This document shows, one piece after another, positions 9,308-17,968 of a stretch of DNA of 64,000 bases. The stretch comes from Streptomyces mirabilis. Its GTDB lineage: Bacteria > Actinomycetota > Actinomycetes > Streptomycetales > Streptomycetaceae. The translations under genes were made by a program, and so were the position numbers. The DNA lies in the NCBI RefSeq assembly GCF_018310535.1, contig NZ_CP074102.1:7626001-7690000 (forward strand). Direction: 5' to 3'. The notes under the pieces are model-generated. The model was not told where the DNA came from, searched no databases, and saw nothing but the letters and a program-made list of their open reading frames with translations. Positions within the stretch are counted from its first letter, which is position 1, and every line of letters starts with the position of its first letter.

Positions 9308-9386
9308 GTACTTGATACCCCCGTACTTGATACTCCGCGTGCTTGATACGCGGAGTACCTGATACGCGGCGTACTTGACATGCGGC
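9308..9386. repeat. 16-bp tandem array, five copies
   Basis: Five head-to-tail units start at 9308 (15 bp), 9323, 9339, 9355 and 9371 (16 bp each). The consensus is GTACTTGATACnCCGC; copies differ at one to four positions, and later copies shift to GATACGCGG. The array lies just after the hydrolase stop at 9294 and before the converging DUF885 gene. It has no spacers, so it is not CRISPR. Function unknown; it could be a multi-site protein target or a slippage product. Confidence 0.85.
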
Positions 9387-9432
9387 GGCCGGGCCCGTTC
9401 GTCGCCGTGAGCCCGGCCGCCGTCGGTGTCCG

Positions 9433-11124
9433 TCAGAGCCGGGACAGTTCGTCCACCAGGTCGTCAAGGCCCAGCGAACCCTGCGACAGGGCCGCCATGT
9501 GCCAGGCCTTGGCGTCGAAGGCGGCGCCGTGCCGCTTCTTCGCGTTCTCGCGGCCCAGCAGCCAGGCCCGCTCACCGAGCTTGTAGCCGATGGCCTGACC
9601 CGGGATGGAGAGGTAGCGGGTGAGCTCGCTCTCCACGAAGTCCGCCGGACGGCTGCTGTGCGCGCCGAAGAACTCCTGCGCCAGCACCGGGGTCCAGTGC
9701 TCGCCCGGGTGGAAGGGGGAGTCCGCCGGAATCTCCAGTTCCAGGTGCATGCCGATGTCGACGATGACCCGGGCCGCGCGCATCATCTGCGCGTCCAGGT
9801 AGCCGAGCCGCTGCTCCGCGTCCTCCAGGAAGCCCAGCTCGTCCATCAGCCGCTCCGCGTACAGCGCCCAGCCCTCGGCGTTGGCGCTGACGAGACCGAC
9901 GGTGGCCTGGTAGCGCGAGAGGTCGTCGACCACGTACACCCACTGGGCGAGCTGGAGGTGATGGCCGGGGACGCCCTCGTGGTACCAGGTCGAGACGAGG
10001 TCGTACACGGGAAAGCGGGTCTGCCCCATGGTGGGCAGCCAGGTGCGGCCGGGCCGCGAGAAGTCCGCGGACGGCGCGGTGTAGTACGGGGCCGCCGCGC
10101 CGCCGGGTGGCGCGATGCGCGACTCCACCTTCCGTACCGGCTCGGCGAGTTCGAAGTGGGTGCCGTCCAGCGCGTCGATCGCCCGGTCCATCACTCCCTG
10201 GAGCCACGTCTGGACCTCGTCGACGCCCTCGATGTGCCTGCCGTGCTCGTCGAGGTGCGCGAGCGCCACCCAGGGGGTCTCCGCGCCGGGCAGGATCTTC
10301 TCGGCCTCGGACTTCATCTCCGCGAGGAGCCGGTGGTACTCGGACCAGCCGTACGCGTATGCCTCGTCGAGGTCGAGATCCGTACCGTTGAAGTAGCGTG
10401 CCCAGCGCGCGTACCGCTCGCGGCCCACCGTGTTCGGCGCGCCCTCGATCGTGGGCGCGTAGACGTCACGCATCCAGTCGCGCAGCTCCACCAGGGCTTG
10501 TGTGGCCGTCCGGGCGGCCGTGTCCAGCTCGTCCCGCAGGGCGTCGGGACCCGCGGACACGAAGTCCTCGAACCAGCCACGGCCCTGCCCGTCCGGGTCC
10601 GACCACTCGGTGAGCTGCTCGATGAAGGTCGCGGTGGGACGCGGGCCCGCGTACAGCTTGCGCTCCAGGCCGAGAGCGAGGGACTCGCGGTACCCCGTCA
10701 GCGCGGTCGGCACCGCGCGCAGCCGCTCGGCGATCGCGGCCCAGTCCTCGTCCGTCTCGGTCGGCGCGATGGTGAACACCTGGCGCACGGAGTGCGCGGC
10801 CGTCTGCATGTTGCCGACGGCCCGAAGGCCCTCGTCGGCGTCGTGGACGGCCAGTTCGGCGGTGAGCCGCTCGCGCAGCAGCCGGGCGCAGCGGCGCTCG
10901 ATGTCGCTGTCCGCGCCCGGCTGCCGCTCCGCCTCGTCGAGCCGGGCAAGCGTCGTCCGCGCCAGCATTGCGACGGCCTCCTGCCCCGCGGGCGAGGTGT
11001 CGGGGAGCTTGTCGCCACTCTCCTTCACACCGAGGTAGGTACCGAGGACCGGATCGAGGGCGATGAGATCGTCGACGTACGCGTCGGCGACCTCGCGGGG
11101 CAGCGGGCTCTTCGTCTCTGACAT
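9433..11124 (-). CDS. DUF885 family zinc metallopeptidase-like protein
   Basis: A 563-residue DUF885 protein, full length for the family. The key motif HEGVPGHHLQ at about residues 380-389 is an HExxxHH-type zinc site, and a distal Glu is plausible in NAEGWALYAERLMDELG further on. No signal peptide or membrane segment is visible, so it should be cytoplasmic. DUF885 members are usually described as carboxypeptidase-like peptidases; the substrate is unknown. It is a single gene, converging on the hydrolase at 8389 across the tandem array. Confidence 0.88.
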   Translation of the reverse strand: MSETKSPLPREVADAYVDDLIALDPVLGTYLGVKESGDKLPDTSPAGQEAVAMLARTTLARLDEAERQPGADSDIERRCARLLRERLTAELAVHDADEGLRAVGNMQTAAHSVRQVFTIAPTETDEDWAAIAERLRAVPTALTGYRESLALGLERKLYAGPRPTATFIEQLTEWSDPDGQGRGWFEDFVSAGPDALRDELDTAARTATQALVELRDWMRDVYAPTIEGAPNTVGRERYARWARYFNGTDLDLDEAYAYGWSEYHRLLAEMKSEAEKILPGAETPWVALAHLDEHGRHIEGVDEVQTWLQGVMDRAIDALDGTHFELAEPVRKVESRIAPPGGAAAPYYTAPSADFSRPGRTWLPTMGQTRFPVYDLVSTWYHEGVPGHHLQLAQWVYVVDDLSRYQATVGLVSANAEGWALYAERLMDELGFLEDAEQRLGYLDAQMMRAARVIVDIGMHLELEIPADSPFHPGEHWTPVLAQEFFGAHSSRPADFVESELTRYLSIPGQAIGYKLGERAWLLGRENAKKRHGAAFDAKAWHMAALSQGSLGLDDLVDELSRL

Positions 11125-11187
11125 GCCGACATCCTCATACGAGGACGGGTGCCGCGTCAGCCCGGTCGACCGGGCATGGGGCCGGCA

Positions 11188-11718
11188 TCAGCCCGATTTT
11201 GCCGAGGCCGAGGCCGGCGCCGAGGTCGAGGTCGAGGTCGAGGTCGGGGCGGGCGGGAGCAGCGGGCCGCAGTCCCACTGCTGGAAGATCAACCGGGTCT
11301 CCACCCGGGCCACCTCGCGCCGGGACGTGAACTCGTCGAGGACCAGCCGTTGCAGGTCGGCCATGTCCGCGACGGCGACCAGGACGAGGTAGTCGTCGGG
11401 CCCGGTGAGGTGGAAGACGGTCCGGGATTCCGGCAGCGCCCTGATCCGCTCCACGAACGGCCCGACCAACTCGCGGCTGTGCGGTCTGACCTGCACGGAC
11501 AGCAAGGCTTCCAGGCCCCGCCCGAGCTTCGCCGGATCGAGGCGCAGCTGATGGCCGAGAATCACCCCCGCACGACGCAGCCGCGTCACCCGGTCCAGGC
11601 AGGTCGAGGGCGCGACTCCGACCTGCGCGGCGAGATCGCGGTACGTCGTCCGTGCGTCGTTCTGGAGCAGTCGCAGCAGATGAAGATCCACCGGATCGAG
11701 TACGACAGATTCGGCCAT
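11188..11718 (-). CDS. Lrp/AsnC family transcriptional regulator
   Basis: A 176-residue Lrp protein: HTH at the N-terminus (DLHLLRLLQNDARTTYRDLA, then APSTCLDRVTRLRRAGVI) and RAM domain after it. The last 25 residues are a low-complexity Pro/Ala then Thr-Ser tail, encoded by repeated GAGGTC hexamers at about 11221-11245, which looks like a recent slippage extension. It is divergent from the trans-sulfuration gene 60 bp away and probably controls it. A -10-like TACGTT ends 6 nt before the ATG, suggesting a leaderless transcript. Confidence 0.88.
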   Translation of the reverse strand: MAESVVLDPVDLHLLRLLQNDARTTYRDLAAQVGVAPSTCLDRVTRLRRAGVILGHQLRLDPAKLGRGLEALLSVQVRPHSRELVGPFVERIRALPESRTVFHLTGPDDYLVLVAVADMADLQRLVLDEFTSRREVARVETRLIFQQWDCGPLLPPAPTSTSTSTSAPASASAKSG

Positions 11719-11778
11719 GGCCCGAACGTAACACGGAGTGTGCGTCCGGGGCCCCGGCCGGTGTTCAGTCTGCTGTGC

Positions 11779-13011
11779 ATGGAATCCGTGGTGCACGACG
11801 CATACGAAGCTCAGGACGACTCCTGCGACGCTCAGGGCGACTCCTACGACGGTCGGGACGACTCCTACGGCGTTCGGGACACCCGTGCCCTCGCGCCGCG
11901 TGCCCTCGCCACCGAGGCCGTGCACGCAGGGCGGGAGGACCTCGCCCGGCTGGGGCTGCACGCCGCGCCGATCGACCTGTCCACGACCTACCCCTCCTAC
12001 GACAGCCGCGGCGAGGCCGCCCGCATCGACGCGTTCGCGGCCGACGGCGCCGAACCGGAGGGCCCGCCCGTCTACGGGCGCCTCGGCAACCCGACCGTCG
12101 CCCGTTTCGAGACCGCCCTCGCCCGCCTCGAAGGAACCGAGAGCGCGGTCGCCTTCGCGAGCGGCATGGCCGCGCTGAGCGCCGTACTGCTCGTGCGGAA
12201 CGCGCTGGGCCTGCGCCATGTCGTCGCCGTACGGCCCCTGTACGGCTGCAGTGACCACCTGCTCACCGCCGGGCTGCTGGGCTCCGAGGTCACCTGGGTC
12301 GACCCGGCGGGTATCGCGGACGCCCTGCGCCCCGACACCGGTCTTGTCATGGTCGAGTCCCCGGCCAATCCGACGCTCGCCGAACTCGACCTGCGCGCTG
12401 TCGCGCACGCCTGCGGGTCCGTTCCGCTGCTCGCCGACAACACCTTCGCCACACCCGTGCTGCAACGCCCCGCCGGCCAAGGGGCCCGCCTGGTCCTGCA
12501 CAGTGCCACCAAGTACCTGGGCGGACACGGGGACGTCATGGCCGGAGTGGTGGCCTGCGACGAGGACTTCGCCCGGGGGCTGCGCCAAGTGCGGTTCGCC
12601 ACCGGGGGTGTGCTGCATCCGCTGGCCGGGTATCTGCTGCTGCGCGGCCTGTCGACCCTGCCCGTACGGGTCCGGGCCGCGTCCGCCAACGCCGCCGAAC
12701 TCGCCCGCCGGCTCGCCGCCGATCCGCGCGTCGACCGCGTCCACTATCCGCGGATCGGCGGTGCCATGATCGCCTTCGAGGTCCACGAAGACCCGCACGA
12801 GGTCATCGCCGGGGTCCGTCTGATCACCCCGGCGGTGAGCCTCGGCAGCGTCGACAGCCTGATCCAGCATCCGGCGTCCATCAGCCACCGCATCGTGGCC
12901 GCCGACGACCGCCGTGAGGCGGGGGTCAGCGACCGGCTGCTGCGCCTGTCGGTGGGGCTGGAGGACGTGGAGGACCTGTGGGCGGACCTGGACCGTGCGT
13001 TGGGGCGGTGA
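11779..13011 (+). CDS. trans-sulfuration (Cys/Met metabolism) PLP-dependent enzyme
   Basis: A 410-residue fold-type I PLP enzyme of the cystathionine gamma-synthase/lyase family. The PLP lysine sits in LHSATKYLGGHGDVMAG near residues 249-265; YGRLGNPT and VESPANPT are further family motifs. The catalytic core starts at about residue 38 ([14 protein letters not shown]). The preceding 35 residues are a repeat-encoded acidic extension that family members lack, so a later start cannot be excluded. Cystathionine synthase, lyase or methionine gamma-lyase activity cannot be separated by eye. The divergent Lrp gene is the probable regulator. Confidence 0.88.
   Translation: MESVVHDAYEAQDDSCDAQGDSYDGRDDSYGVRDTRALAPRALATEAVHAGREDLARLGLHAAPIDLSTTYPSYDSRGEAARIDAFAADGAEPEGPPVYGRLGNPTVARFETALARLEGTESAVAFASGMAALSAVLLVRNALGLRHVVAVRPLYGCSDHLLTAGLLGSEVTWVDPAGIADALRPDTGLVMVESPANPTLAELDLRAVAHACGSVPLLADNTFATPVLQRPAGQGARLVLHSATKYLGGHGDVMAGVVACDEDFARGLRQVRFATGGVLHPLAGYLLLRGLSTLPVRVRAASANAAELARRLAADPRVDRVHYPRIGGAMIAFEVHEDPHEVIAGVRLITPAVSLGSVDSLIQHPASISHRIVAADDRREAGVSDRLLRLSVGLEDVEDLWADLDRALGR
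11809..11880. repeat. 21-bp in-frame tandem array in the N-terminus of the PLP enzyme
   Basis: Three 21-bp units (11809-11829, 11830-11850, 11851-11871) and a partial fourth encode heptads AQDDSCD, AQGDSYD and GRDDSYG, then VRD. The array precedes the conserved core of the enzyme and keeps the frame open. It shares the CDAQ word with the micro-ORF repeat after sbcD. Confidence 0.75.
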
Positions 13012-13020
13012 CCAGAGAGA

Positions 13021-13049
13021 GGCCCCGGGCAAGGTGCCCGGGGCCTTTT
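13021..13049 (+). terminator. intrinsic terminator after the trans-sulfuration gene
   Basis: A perfect 10-bp stem, GGCCCCGGGC (13021-13030) with GCCCGGGGCC (13036-13045), 5-nt loop AAGGT, followed by TTTT. It lies 9 bp after the stop at 13011 and before the converging ACT-GNAT gene, so it may serve both. Confidence 0.85.
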
Positions 13050-13059
13050 GGTGTCCGTC

Positions 13060-14496
13060 CTACTTCTTCTGCGCCTGCTTCTGCTCCTGGTCGTACGGCA
13101 GGCGGGAGGTCACCGGTGTGGCGTCCAGGCGGGCCGTGATGACGAGGGTGCCCTCCTCGATCTGGTAGTCGAGGGGGAGGTCCAGCCCGCGCATGGCGGC
13201 GACCATGCCGGTGTTGGAGGCCTGTGTGACGGCGTACACGCTCTCGCAGCCCGCTTCGACGGCCATCGTCACGAGACGGCCGAGCAGTTCGGCGCCGATC
13301 CCGCGCCGCTGCCAGTCGTCCTCGACGAGCAGCGCGATCTCCGTCTCGTCGCCGTCCCACAGGAGATGGCCGAGCCCGACCACGCGCCCCGACGCCGTCT
13401 GCACGGCGAGGGTGCGTCCGAAGCGCGGGCTGAGCAGGTGGTTCAGATAACGGTCCGCGTCACCGACCGGCCCGTGGTAGCGCATGCTCAACGTGCGCGG
13501 GGAGCAGCGCTCGTGCATCGCCTTCGCCGCGTCGAGGTCGGAGACGTCGGCGCGACGCACGGTGATCGCGGGGCCCTCCGGCAGTGTCAGCATGTCCTGG
13601 TTGAGCGGAATGCGCGGACCCAGCCGCGCGTCCAGTTCCACCAACGCCCGCGCCCGAGCGAACTCGGTCGGCGTGAACGGCAGATACGGCCGTTCCACCG
13701 TGATCACCCCACCCTCCGGTGCGCGCAACCGCATCACCGTGTCTTCCAGCACTCCTTCGACCGGCGCTCCCTCCTTCGCCCGACCCGACCCGGGGGAGCG
13801 GGCGGGCAGCGAACGAATGGTGCACCGACCGAGCAACTGCCGGAGGGCGAGCGGAAGTTCCGCGGCGTCCAAAGCCGTGCGCGTGGCCAGCCCCAGGACG
13901 CGCGTCGGAGCGTCCACCAGGTCGTGGGCGTCGGCCCGCTCGATCCAGGTGCCGGTGCCGCCCGCCAGTGAGACGGCGCGGGTGATCTCGGACGCGGCCA
14001 GCTCGACAGGCGCGCGCAGCAGGAACTCGTCGACCGTGCCCTCGGCGAGCGGGTGCGTCTGCAGGCTCAGGATGTCGACCCGCTGGTGGGCCAGCGCCAC
14101 GCACAGCGCGGCCAGCGAACCCGGCTCGTCCTTCACCGTCGTCCGCATCCGCCACAGGACGGTCGCTCCCGTGACGGCCTCCGGCCCCGCCGTGGCCTGG
14201 TCGGCCTGCCCGGCCTCTCGCCCCTCGGCGAGTGTCCGGGCACCGGTATCGCCCGCGGGCGGCGCGTGACCGTGGTGGCGTGCCCACCATGTGTGGAATC
14301 CGGCCGTGGCCACCAGGACCACGGACGAGATCGCGAGCAGGGCCGGGCCGTCGGGGCCGTGTCCGATCAGATTGGCGACGGCGTCGGCGACCGCGACGGC
14401 CGTGAACAGCGCGGCGAGCTCGACCACGTCGCGTCGCCAGTGGTGGACGGGGCGTCCGTGCTTCGCCCGGGTCACATCAGACATGTCTGGAGTCAT
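13060..14496 (-). CDS. membrane-anchored ACT-GNAT protein, amino-acid-regulated acetyltransferase-like
   Basis: A 478-residue protein in three parts. Two hydrophobic segments lie near residues 25-42 and 50-67. An ACT domain follows near 110-190 (VKDEPGSLAALCVALAHQRV). A GNAT domain fills the last 180 residues, with VEDDWQRRGIGAELLGRL as the acetyl-CoA loop. Actinobacterial ACT-GNAT proteins are known as amino-acid-responsive protein lysine acetyltransferases (AAPatA type); that role is inferred. The membrane segments are an added feature. Start ATG 14496 or the in-frame ATG 14484; neither has a strong ribosome site. Confidence 0.8.
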   Translation of the reverse strand: MTPDMSDVTRAKHGRPVHHWRRDVVELAALFTAVAVADAVANLIGHGPDGPALLAISSVVLVATAGFHTWWARHHGHAPPAGDTGARTLAEGREAGQADQATAGPEAVTGATVLWRMRTTVKDEPGSLAALCVALAHQRVDILSLQTHPLAEGTVDEFLLRAPVELAASEITRAVSLAGGTGTWIERADAHDLVDAPTRVLGLATRTALDAAELPLALRQLLGRCTIRSLPARSPGSGRAKEGAPVEGVLEDTVMRLRAPEGGVITVERPYLPFTPTEFARARALVELDARLGPRIPLNQDMLTLPEGPAITVRRADVSDLDAAKAMHERCSPRTLSMRYHGPVGDADRYLNHLLSPRFGRTLAVQTASGRVVGLGHLLWDGDETEIALLVEDDWQRRGIGAELLGRLVTMAVEAGCESVYAVTQASNTGMVAAMRGLDLPLDYQIEEGTLVITARLDATPVTSRLPYDQEQKQAQKK

Positions 14497-14708
14497 GCAG
14501 CCACTGTGAAGGAGTGGTGTTGCGTGATCACGAACGGTCTGTGACTGATCGGTAAAGTGTCGTTCTATCCTTTTTGCGGTTCTTTTTGCGCTAGTTTTGC
14601 CTGCCTCGGATCACCTGGCTTACGTGCCTGGTCACGAGAGCGGGCGCGCACCGGGGGATGACTCCGGTGCGCGGCCCAGCCCTTCGAGGGTACGGGAGTT
14701 GGGCGCGG

Positions 14709-16307
14709 TTACTGACCCACACGCCCCGGCTGCAACACCTGTGTGAACAGCACCGTGCCGTCCAGGTCACGCAGCCGCACCGTCAGCTCCCCGCTGTCGC
14801 CGTCGATGTCGACCTCGCCGAAGAACTGGTATCCGTCCGCCGGCGAGACATTGGCGGTGGCGGGGGCCTTGACGAAGACCCGGTCGGGGCCGAAGGTGCC
14901 GTCCAGGGCGTTCGCCTGGAAGGCGCCCGCGTTGAGAGGTCCGGAGACGAACTCCCAGAACGGCTCGAAGTCCTTGAAAGCGGCCCGCGAGGGGTCGTAG
15001 TGCTGTGCCGAGGTGTGGTGGACGTCGGCCGTCAGCCACACGGTCCCGGTGATCCGCCGGTGCTTGATGAACCGCAGCAGCTCGGCGATCTGCAGCTCGC
15101 GGCCGAGCGGCGCGCCCGGGTCGCCCTGGGCGACGGCCTCGATGTTCGGCTTGCCCTCGACCGGGTCGGGCACGACCAGGCCGAGCGGCATGTCGGCGGC
15201 GATGACCTTCCACACCGCGCGCGACGAGGCCAGCTCGCGCTTGAGCCATTCCAGCTGCTCGCGGCCGAGGATGCCCTGCGGGTCCGTGGTCTGGTCGTCG
15301 GGCGAGTTGGCGTTCCGATAGGTCCGCATGTCCAGGACGAACACGTCCAGGAGCGGCCCGTGGTGGACGGTCCGGTAGATCCGTCCGTCCGGGCGTCCGC
15401 CGATGGTGGAGATCGGGAAGTACTCCGAGAACGCCCGCCGGGCACGGACGGCCAGGTCGTCGAGTTCCGTGCCGGCCGGGTAGGGGGTGCCGGATCCGAT
15501 GACCTCGCCCGGGTACCAGTTGTTGCGGACCTCGTGGTCGTCCCACTGGATGATGTTCGGAACCTGGGCGTTGAACCGGCGCAGCGCCGAGTCCAGCAGG
15601 TTGTAGCGGAAGTTGCCCCGGTAGTCGGCCAGGGTGACCGCGACGTGTGACTTCTCCTCGGTGGTGACGCTCCGGTACAGGCTGCCGTCCGGAAGCGGCG
15701 CCGTGGCGGAGATCGGGCCGTCGGCGTAGATGTTGTCGCCGCTGCACAGGAAGAAGTCCGGGTCCACCTTCGCCATGGCGTCGAAGATCCGGTAACCGCC
15801 GATGGACTCGTTGATGCCCCAGCCCTGTCCGGCCAGGTCACCGGACCAGACGAACCGGACGTCGTGGCGCCGCTTCGCGGGCGCGGTGCGGAAGGTGCCG
15901 GTCACCGGCTCGCCCGTACGCCGCGGGTCGTCGGGGTCGGCCAGCAGCACGCGGTAGTGGATCTGCTCGCCGGAGGGCAGTCCGCGCAGCCGCGTCGTAG
16001 CGGTGAAGTCCGAGTCCGCGCCGAGCAGCGGACCGTGCCATCTGCGGGGGTTGCGGAACGACTCGGTCGCGGACGTCTCGACGATCATCCGGGCGGGGCG
16101 GTCCGAGCGGACCCACACCAGGCCGGAGTGCGCGCTCACGTCTCCGGCCTGGACGCCCCACCCCGCCTCGGGCCGCCCGGACAGCGCGAACGCCGGGGCC
16201 GAGCCGAGTGCGGTGGGCAGGGCCAGGGCCGCGGAAGCGGCGAGGGAGCCGCGCAGGACGCCGCGGCGACCGGGGAGCGGGAGAGGGCTGTGCGGACGGT
16301 GTGACAT
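14709..16307 (-). CDS. phoD: PhoD-type alkaline phosphatase/phosphodiesterase, secreted
   Basis: A 532-residue PhoD family enzyme that releases phosphate from phosphoesters outside the cell using iron and calcium. A twin-arginine type leader is visible: RRGVLRGSLAASAALALP, ending near APAFALS. Metal-site motifs include GDLAGQG, CSGDNIYADG, IQWDDHEVRNNW and TADVHHTSAQ. ATG 16307 has GGAGG upstream at about 16316-16320; a longer frame to 16361 lacks one. A direct-repeat site resembling a PHO box (16381-16402) suggests PhoP control under phosphate limitation. Confidence 0.93.
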   Translation of the reverse strand: MSHRPHSPLPLPGRRGVLRGSLAASAALALPTALGSAPAFALSGRPEAGWGVQAGDVSAHSGLVWVRSDRPARMIVETSATESFRNPRRWHGPLLGADSDFTATTRLRGLPSGEQIHYRVLLADPDDPRRTGEPVTGTFRTAPAKRRHDVRFVWSGDLAGQGWGINESIGGYRIFDAMAKVDPDFFLCSGDNIYADGPISATAPLPDGSLYRSVTTEEKSHVAVTLADYRGNFRYNLLDSALRRFNAQVPNIIQWDDHEVRNNWYPGEVIGSGTPYPAGTELDDLAVRARRAFSEYFPISTIGGRPDGRIYRTVHHGPLLDVFVLDMRTYRNANSPDDQTTDPQGILGREQLEWLKRELASSRAVWKVIAADMPLGLVVPDPVEGKPNIEAVAQGDPGAPLGRELQIAELLRFIKHRRITGTVWLTADVHHTSAQHYDPSRAAFKDFEPFWEFVSGPLNAGAFQANALDGTFGPDRVFVKAPATANVSPADGYQFFGEVDIDGDSGELTVRLRDLDGTVLFTQVLQPGRVGQ

Positions 16308-16380
16308 GAATGCGCCTCCAGGGACGGAGTCGACGGAGTCGGGCAACGTGCCCAGCCACAACTACTGGTGCGCCGCAGCG

Positions 16381-16402
16381 CACACGGAAACCACAAGTGA
16401 AC
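16381..16402 (-). promoter_or_regulatory. candidate PHO box upstream of phoD
   Basis: On the minus strand two adjacent 11-bp units read GTTCACTTGTG (16402-16392) and GTTTCCGTGTG (16391-16381). The first matches the Streptomyces PhoP unit G(G/T)TCAYYYR(G/C)G at 10 of 11 positions; the second is weaker, about 7 of 11. The pair ends 73 bp before the phoD start, a usual distance for PhoP activation. Confidence 0.5.
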
Positions 16403-16500
16403 AACTGGCCCCGCCGACAAGGGCACCGACGTCCGCCTCCGACCGCGCACGTCCCACGGATGCCCCGGCCTGCCCACCCACACGGCCGCCCCCTAAGCGG

Positions 16501-17901
16501 TCAGGCGCGCACCGCCTGTGCCATCAGGCGTACGCCGTCGCGGATCCGCGCGGGGGACTGGTGGGCGTAGCCCAGCACCAGCCGTACGCCGGCACGCTCG
16601 ACCACCCGCCCGTAGTCCGCCAGCGGACGCACGGCCACCCCGGCCGCCGCGGTTCGCTCCAGGAAGTACTCCGGCGGCCCGTACCGCTCGGGCAGCGCGG
16701 CGATGACATGCAGACCCGCCGCGATCCCGGACACCTCGGTACCGGGAAAGTGCTCCTCCAGGGCGGATACGAGAGTGTCGCGCCGTTCCCGGTAGGCGCG
16801 CTGGCAGCGGCGCAGCTGCCGGTCGTAGTCGCCCCGTTCCACGAAGCGGGCCAGGAGCGCCTGGTCCACGACGGGGTTCCCCAGATCCATGGTGCGCTTG
16901 CGCTCGACGACCTCCTCGGCGAGCGCCGCCGGTACGAGCAGCCAGCCGAGCCGCAGCCCGGGCGCGAGCGACTTGCTGACCGACCCCGTGTAGGCGACGC
17001 GCTCGGGATCGAGCCCTTGAAGCGCCCCCACAGGAGCGCGGTCGTAGCGGAAGTCCCCGTCGTAGTCGTCCTCGACCACCAGGCCGTCCACCGAGCGCGC
17101 CCAGTCGAGGAGTTCCGTGCGGCGCCGCGCCGAGTAGGCGATTCCCGAGGGGAACTGGTGGGCGGGCGTCGTCACCACCGCCCGTACACCCGACTCCTTC
17201 AGCGGCCCGGTGGCCAGTCCTTCGCCGTCGAGCGGCAGCGGTACGGCGTCGATGCCGGCCGAGGCGTAGAGAGTGCCGTGCTCCGGGCTTCCGGGGTCCT
17301 CGACGCCGATCGCGCGCACCCCGCGCGCGTGGAGCACGAATCCGAGCAGGGTCGTCGCCTGCGCGACCCCGGAGACCACGATGACGCGCTCGGGGTCCGC
17401 GACCACGCCGCGGCGCCGTGCGAGCAGTTCGGCGAGGGCGGTGCGCAGCCGGGGCAGCCCGCGCGGATCCGGATAGCCGAGCGCGTGGTGGGGCAGCTCG
17501 GCGAGGACCCCGCGCTGGGCGGCCGCCCAGGCGGCGCGTGGGAACAGGGACAGGTCCGGTGTCCCGGGAAGGAAGTCGGCGCGGGCCCCGGCGGGGCGCG
17601 GCGCGAGGTCACGCGCGCGTGGGTGGGCCGCCCGGACGGCGCCGCCGACCCAGGTCCCCGCGCCCCGGTCGCTGCGCAGATACCCCTCCGCGGTCAACTG
17701 CTCGTACGCCTCGGTGACCAGCCCCCGCGACACCCCGAGGTCGGCGGCGAGCTCGCGGCTGGACGGCAGCCGGGTGCCCGGCGCGAGCCGCCCCGTGCGG
17801 ACCGCCTCGCGCAGCGCGGCCTGCAAAGCGCGCCCACGCGCGCGTGCCGGTGCCGAAGCGGCCGGCACAAGCAGCTCCCAGGCGGCCCCCGACGGTGTCA
17901 T
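16501..17901 (-). CDS. MocR-type GntR/aminotransferase regulator (PdxR-like)
   Basis: A 466-residue fusion: an N-terminal GntR winged helix (LPSSRELAADLGVSRGLVTE, near residues 43-62) joined to a fold-type I aminotransferase domain. The PLP lysine is in YTGSVSKSLAPGLRLGW near residue 305, and the upstream VVEDDYDGDFRYD motif is conserved. Such proteins bind PLP and usually act as regulators, with little or no transaminase activity. ATG 17901 is chosen because the longer frame to 18042 crosses the divergent promoter. It faces an EamA transporter gene, its likely target. Confidence 0.9.
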   Translation of the reverse strand: MTPSGAAWELLVPAASAPARARGRALQAALREAVRTGRLAPGTRLPSSRELAADLGVSRGLVTEAYEQLTAEGYLRSDRGAGTWVGGAVRAAHPRARDLAPRPAGARADFLPGTPDLSLFPRAAWAAAQRGVLAELPHHALGYPDPRGLPRLRTALAELLARRRGVVADPERVIVVSGVAQATTLLGFVLHARGVRAIGVEDPGSPEHGTLYASAGIDAVPLPLDGEGLATGPLKESGVRAVVTTPAHQFPSGIAYSARRRTELLDWARSVDGLVVEDDYDGDFRYDRAPVGALQGLDPERVAYTGSVSKSLAPGLRLGWLLVPAALAEEVVERKRTMDLGNPVVDQALLARFVERGDYDRQLRRCQRAYRERRDTLVSALEEHFPGTEVSGIAAGLHVIAALPERYGPPEYFLERTAAAGVAVRPLADYGRVVERAGVRLVLGYAHQSPARIRDGVRLMAQAVRA

Positions 17902-17926
17902 GTGGTCCCCGATGGCGTCATGGAAG

Positions 17927-17961
17927 TGGACCTTAAACCGGACCGCGGCCCTTCGTAGCGT
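17927..17961 (+). promoter_or_regulatory. divergent MocR/EamA promoter with GGACC repeats
   Basis: Direct repeats TGGACC (17927-17932) and CGGACC (17939-17944) lie 12 bp apart, with an inverted TGGTCC at 17902-17907. Direct repeats like these are typical MocR targets. For the EamA gene, TTAAAC (17933-17938) and TAGCGT (17956-17961) have a 17-bp spacing, and the -10 ends 7 nt before the ATG, so the transcript is probably leaderless. Confidence 0.45.
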
Positions 17962-17968
17962 CACCGTC

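Noticed and set aside
9308..9386. CRISPR array
   Set aside because: Units are adjacent with no spacers and no cas genes are present.
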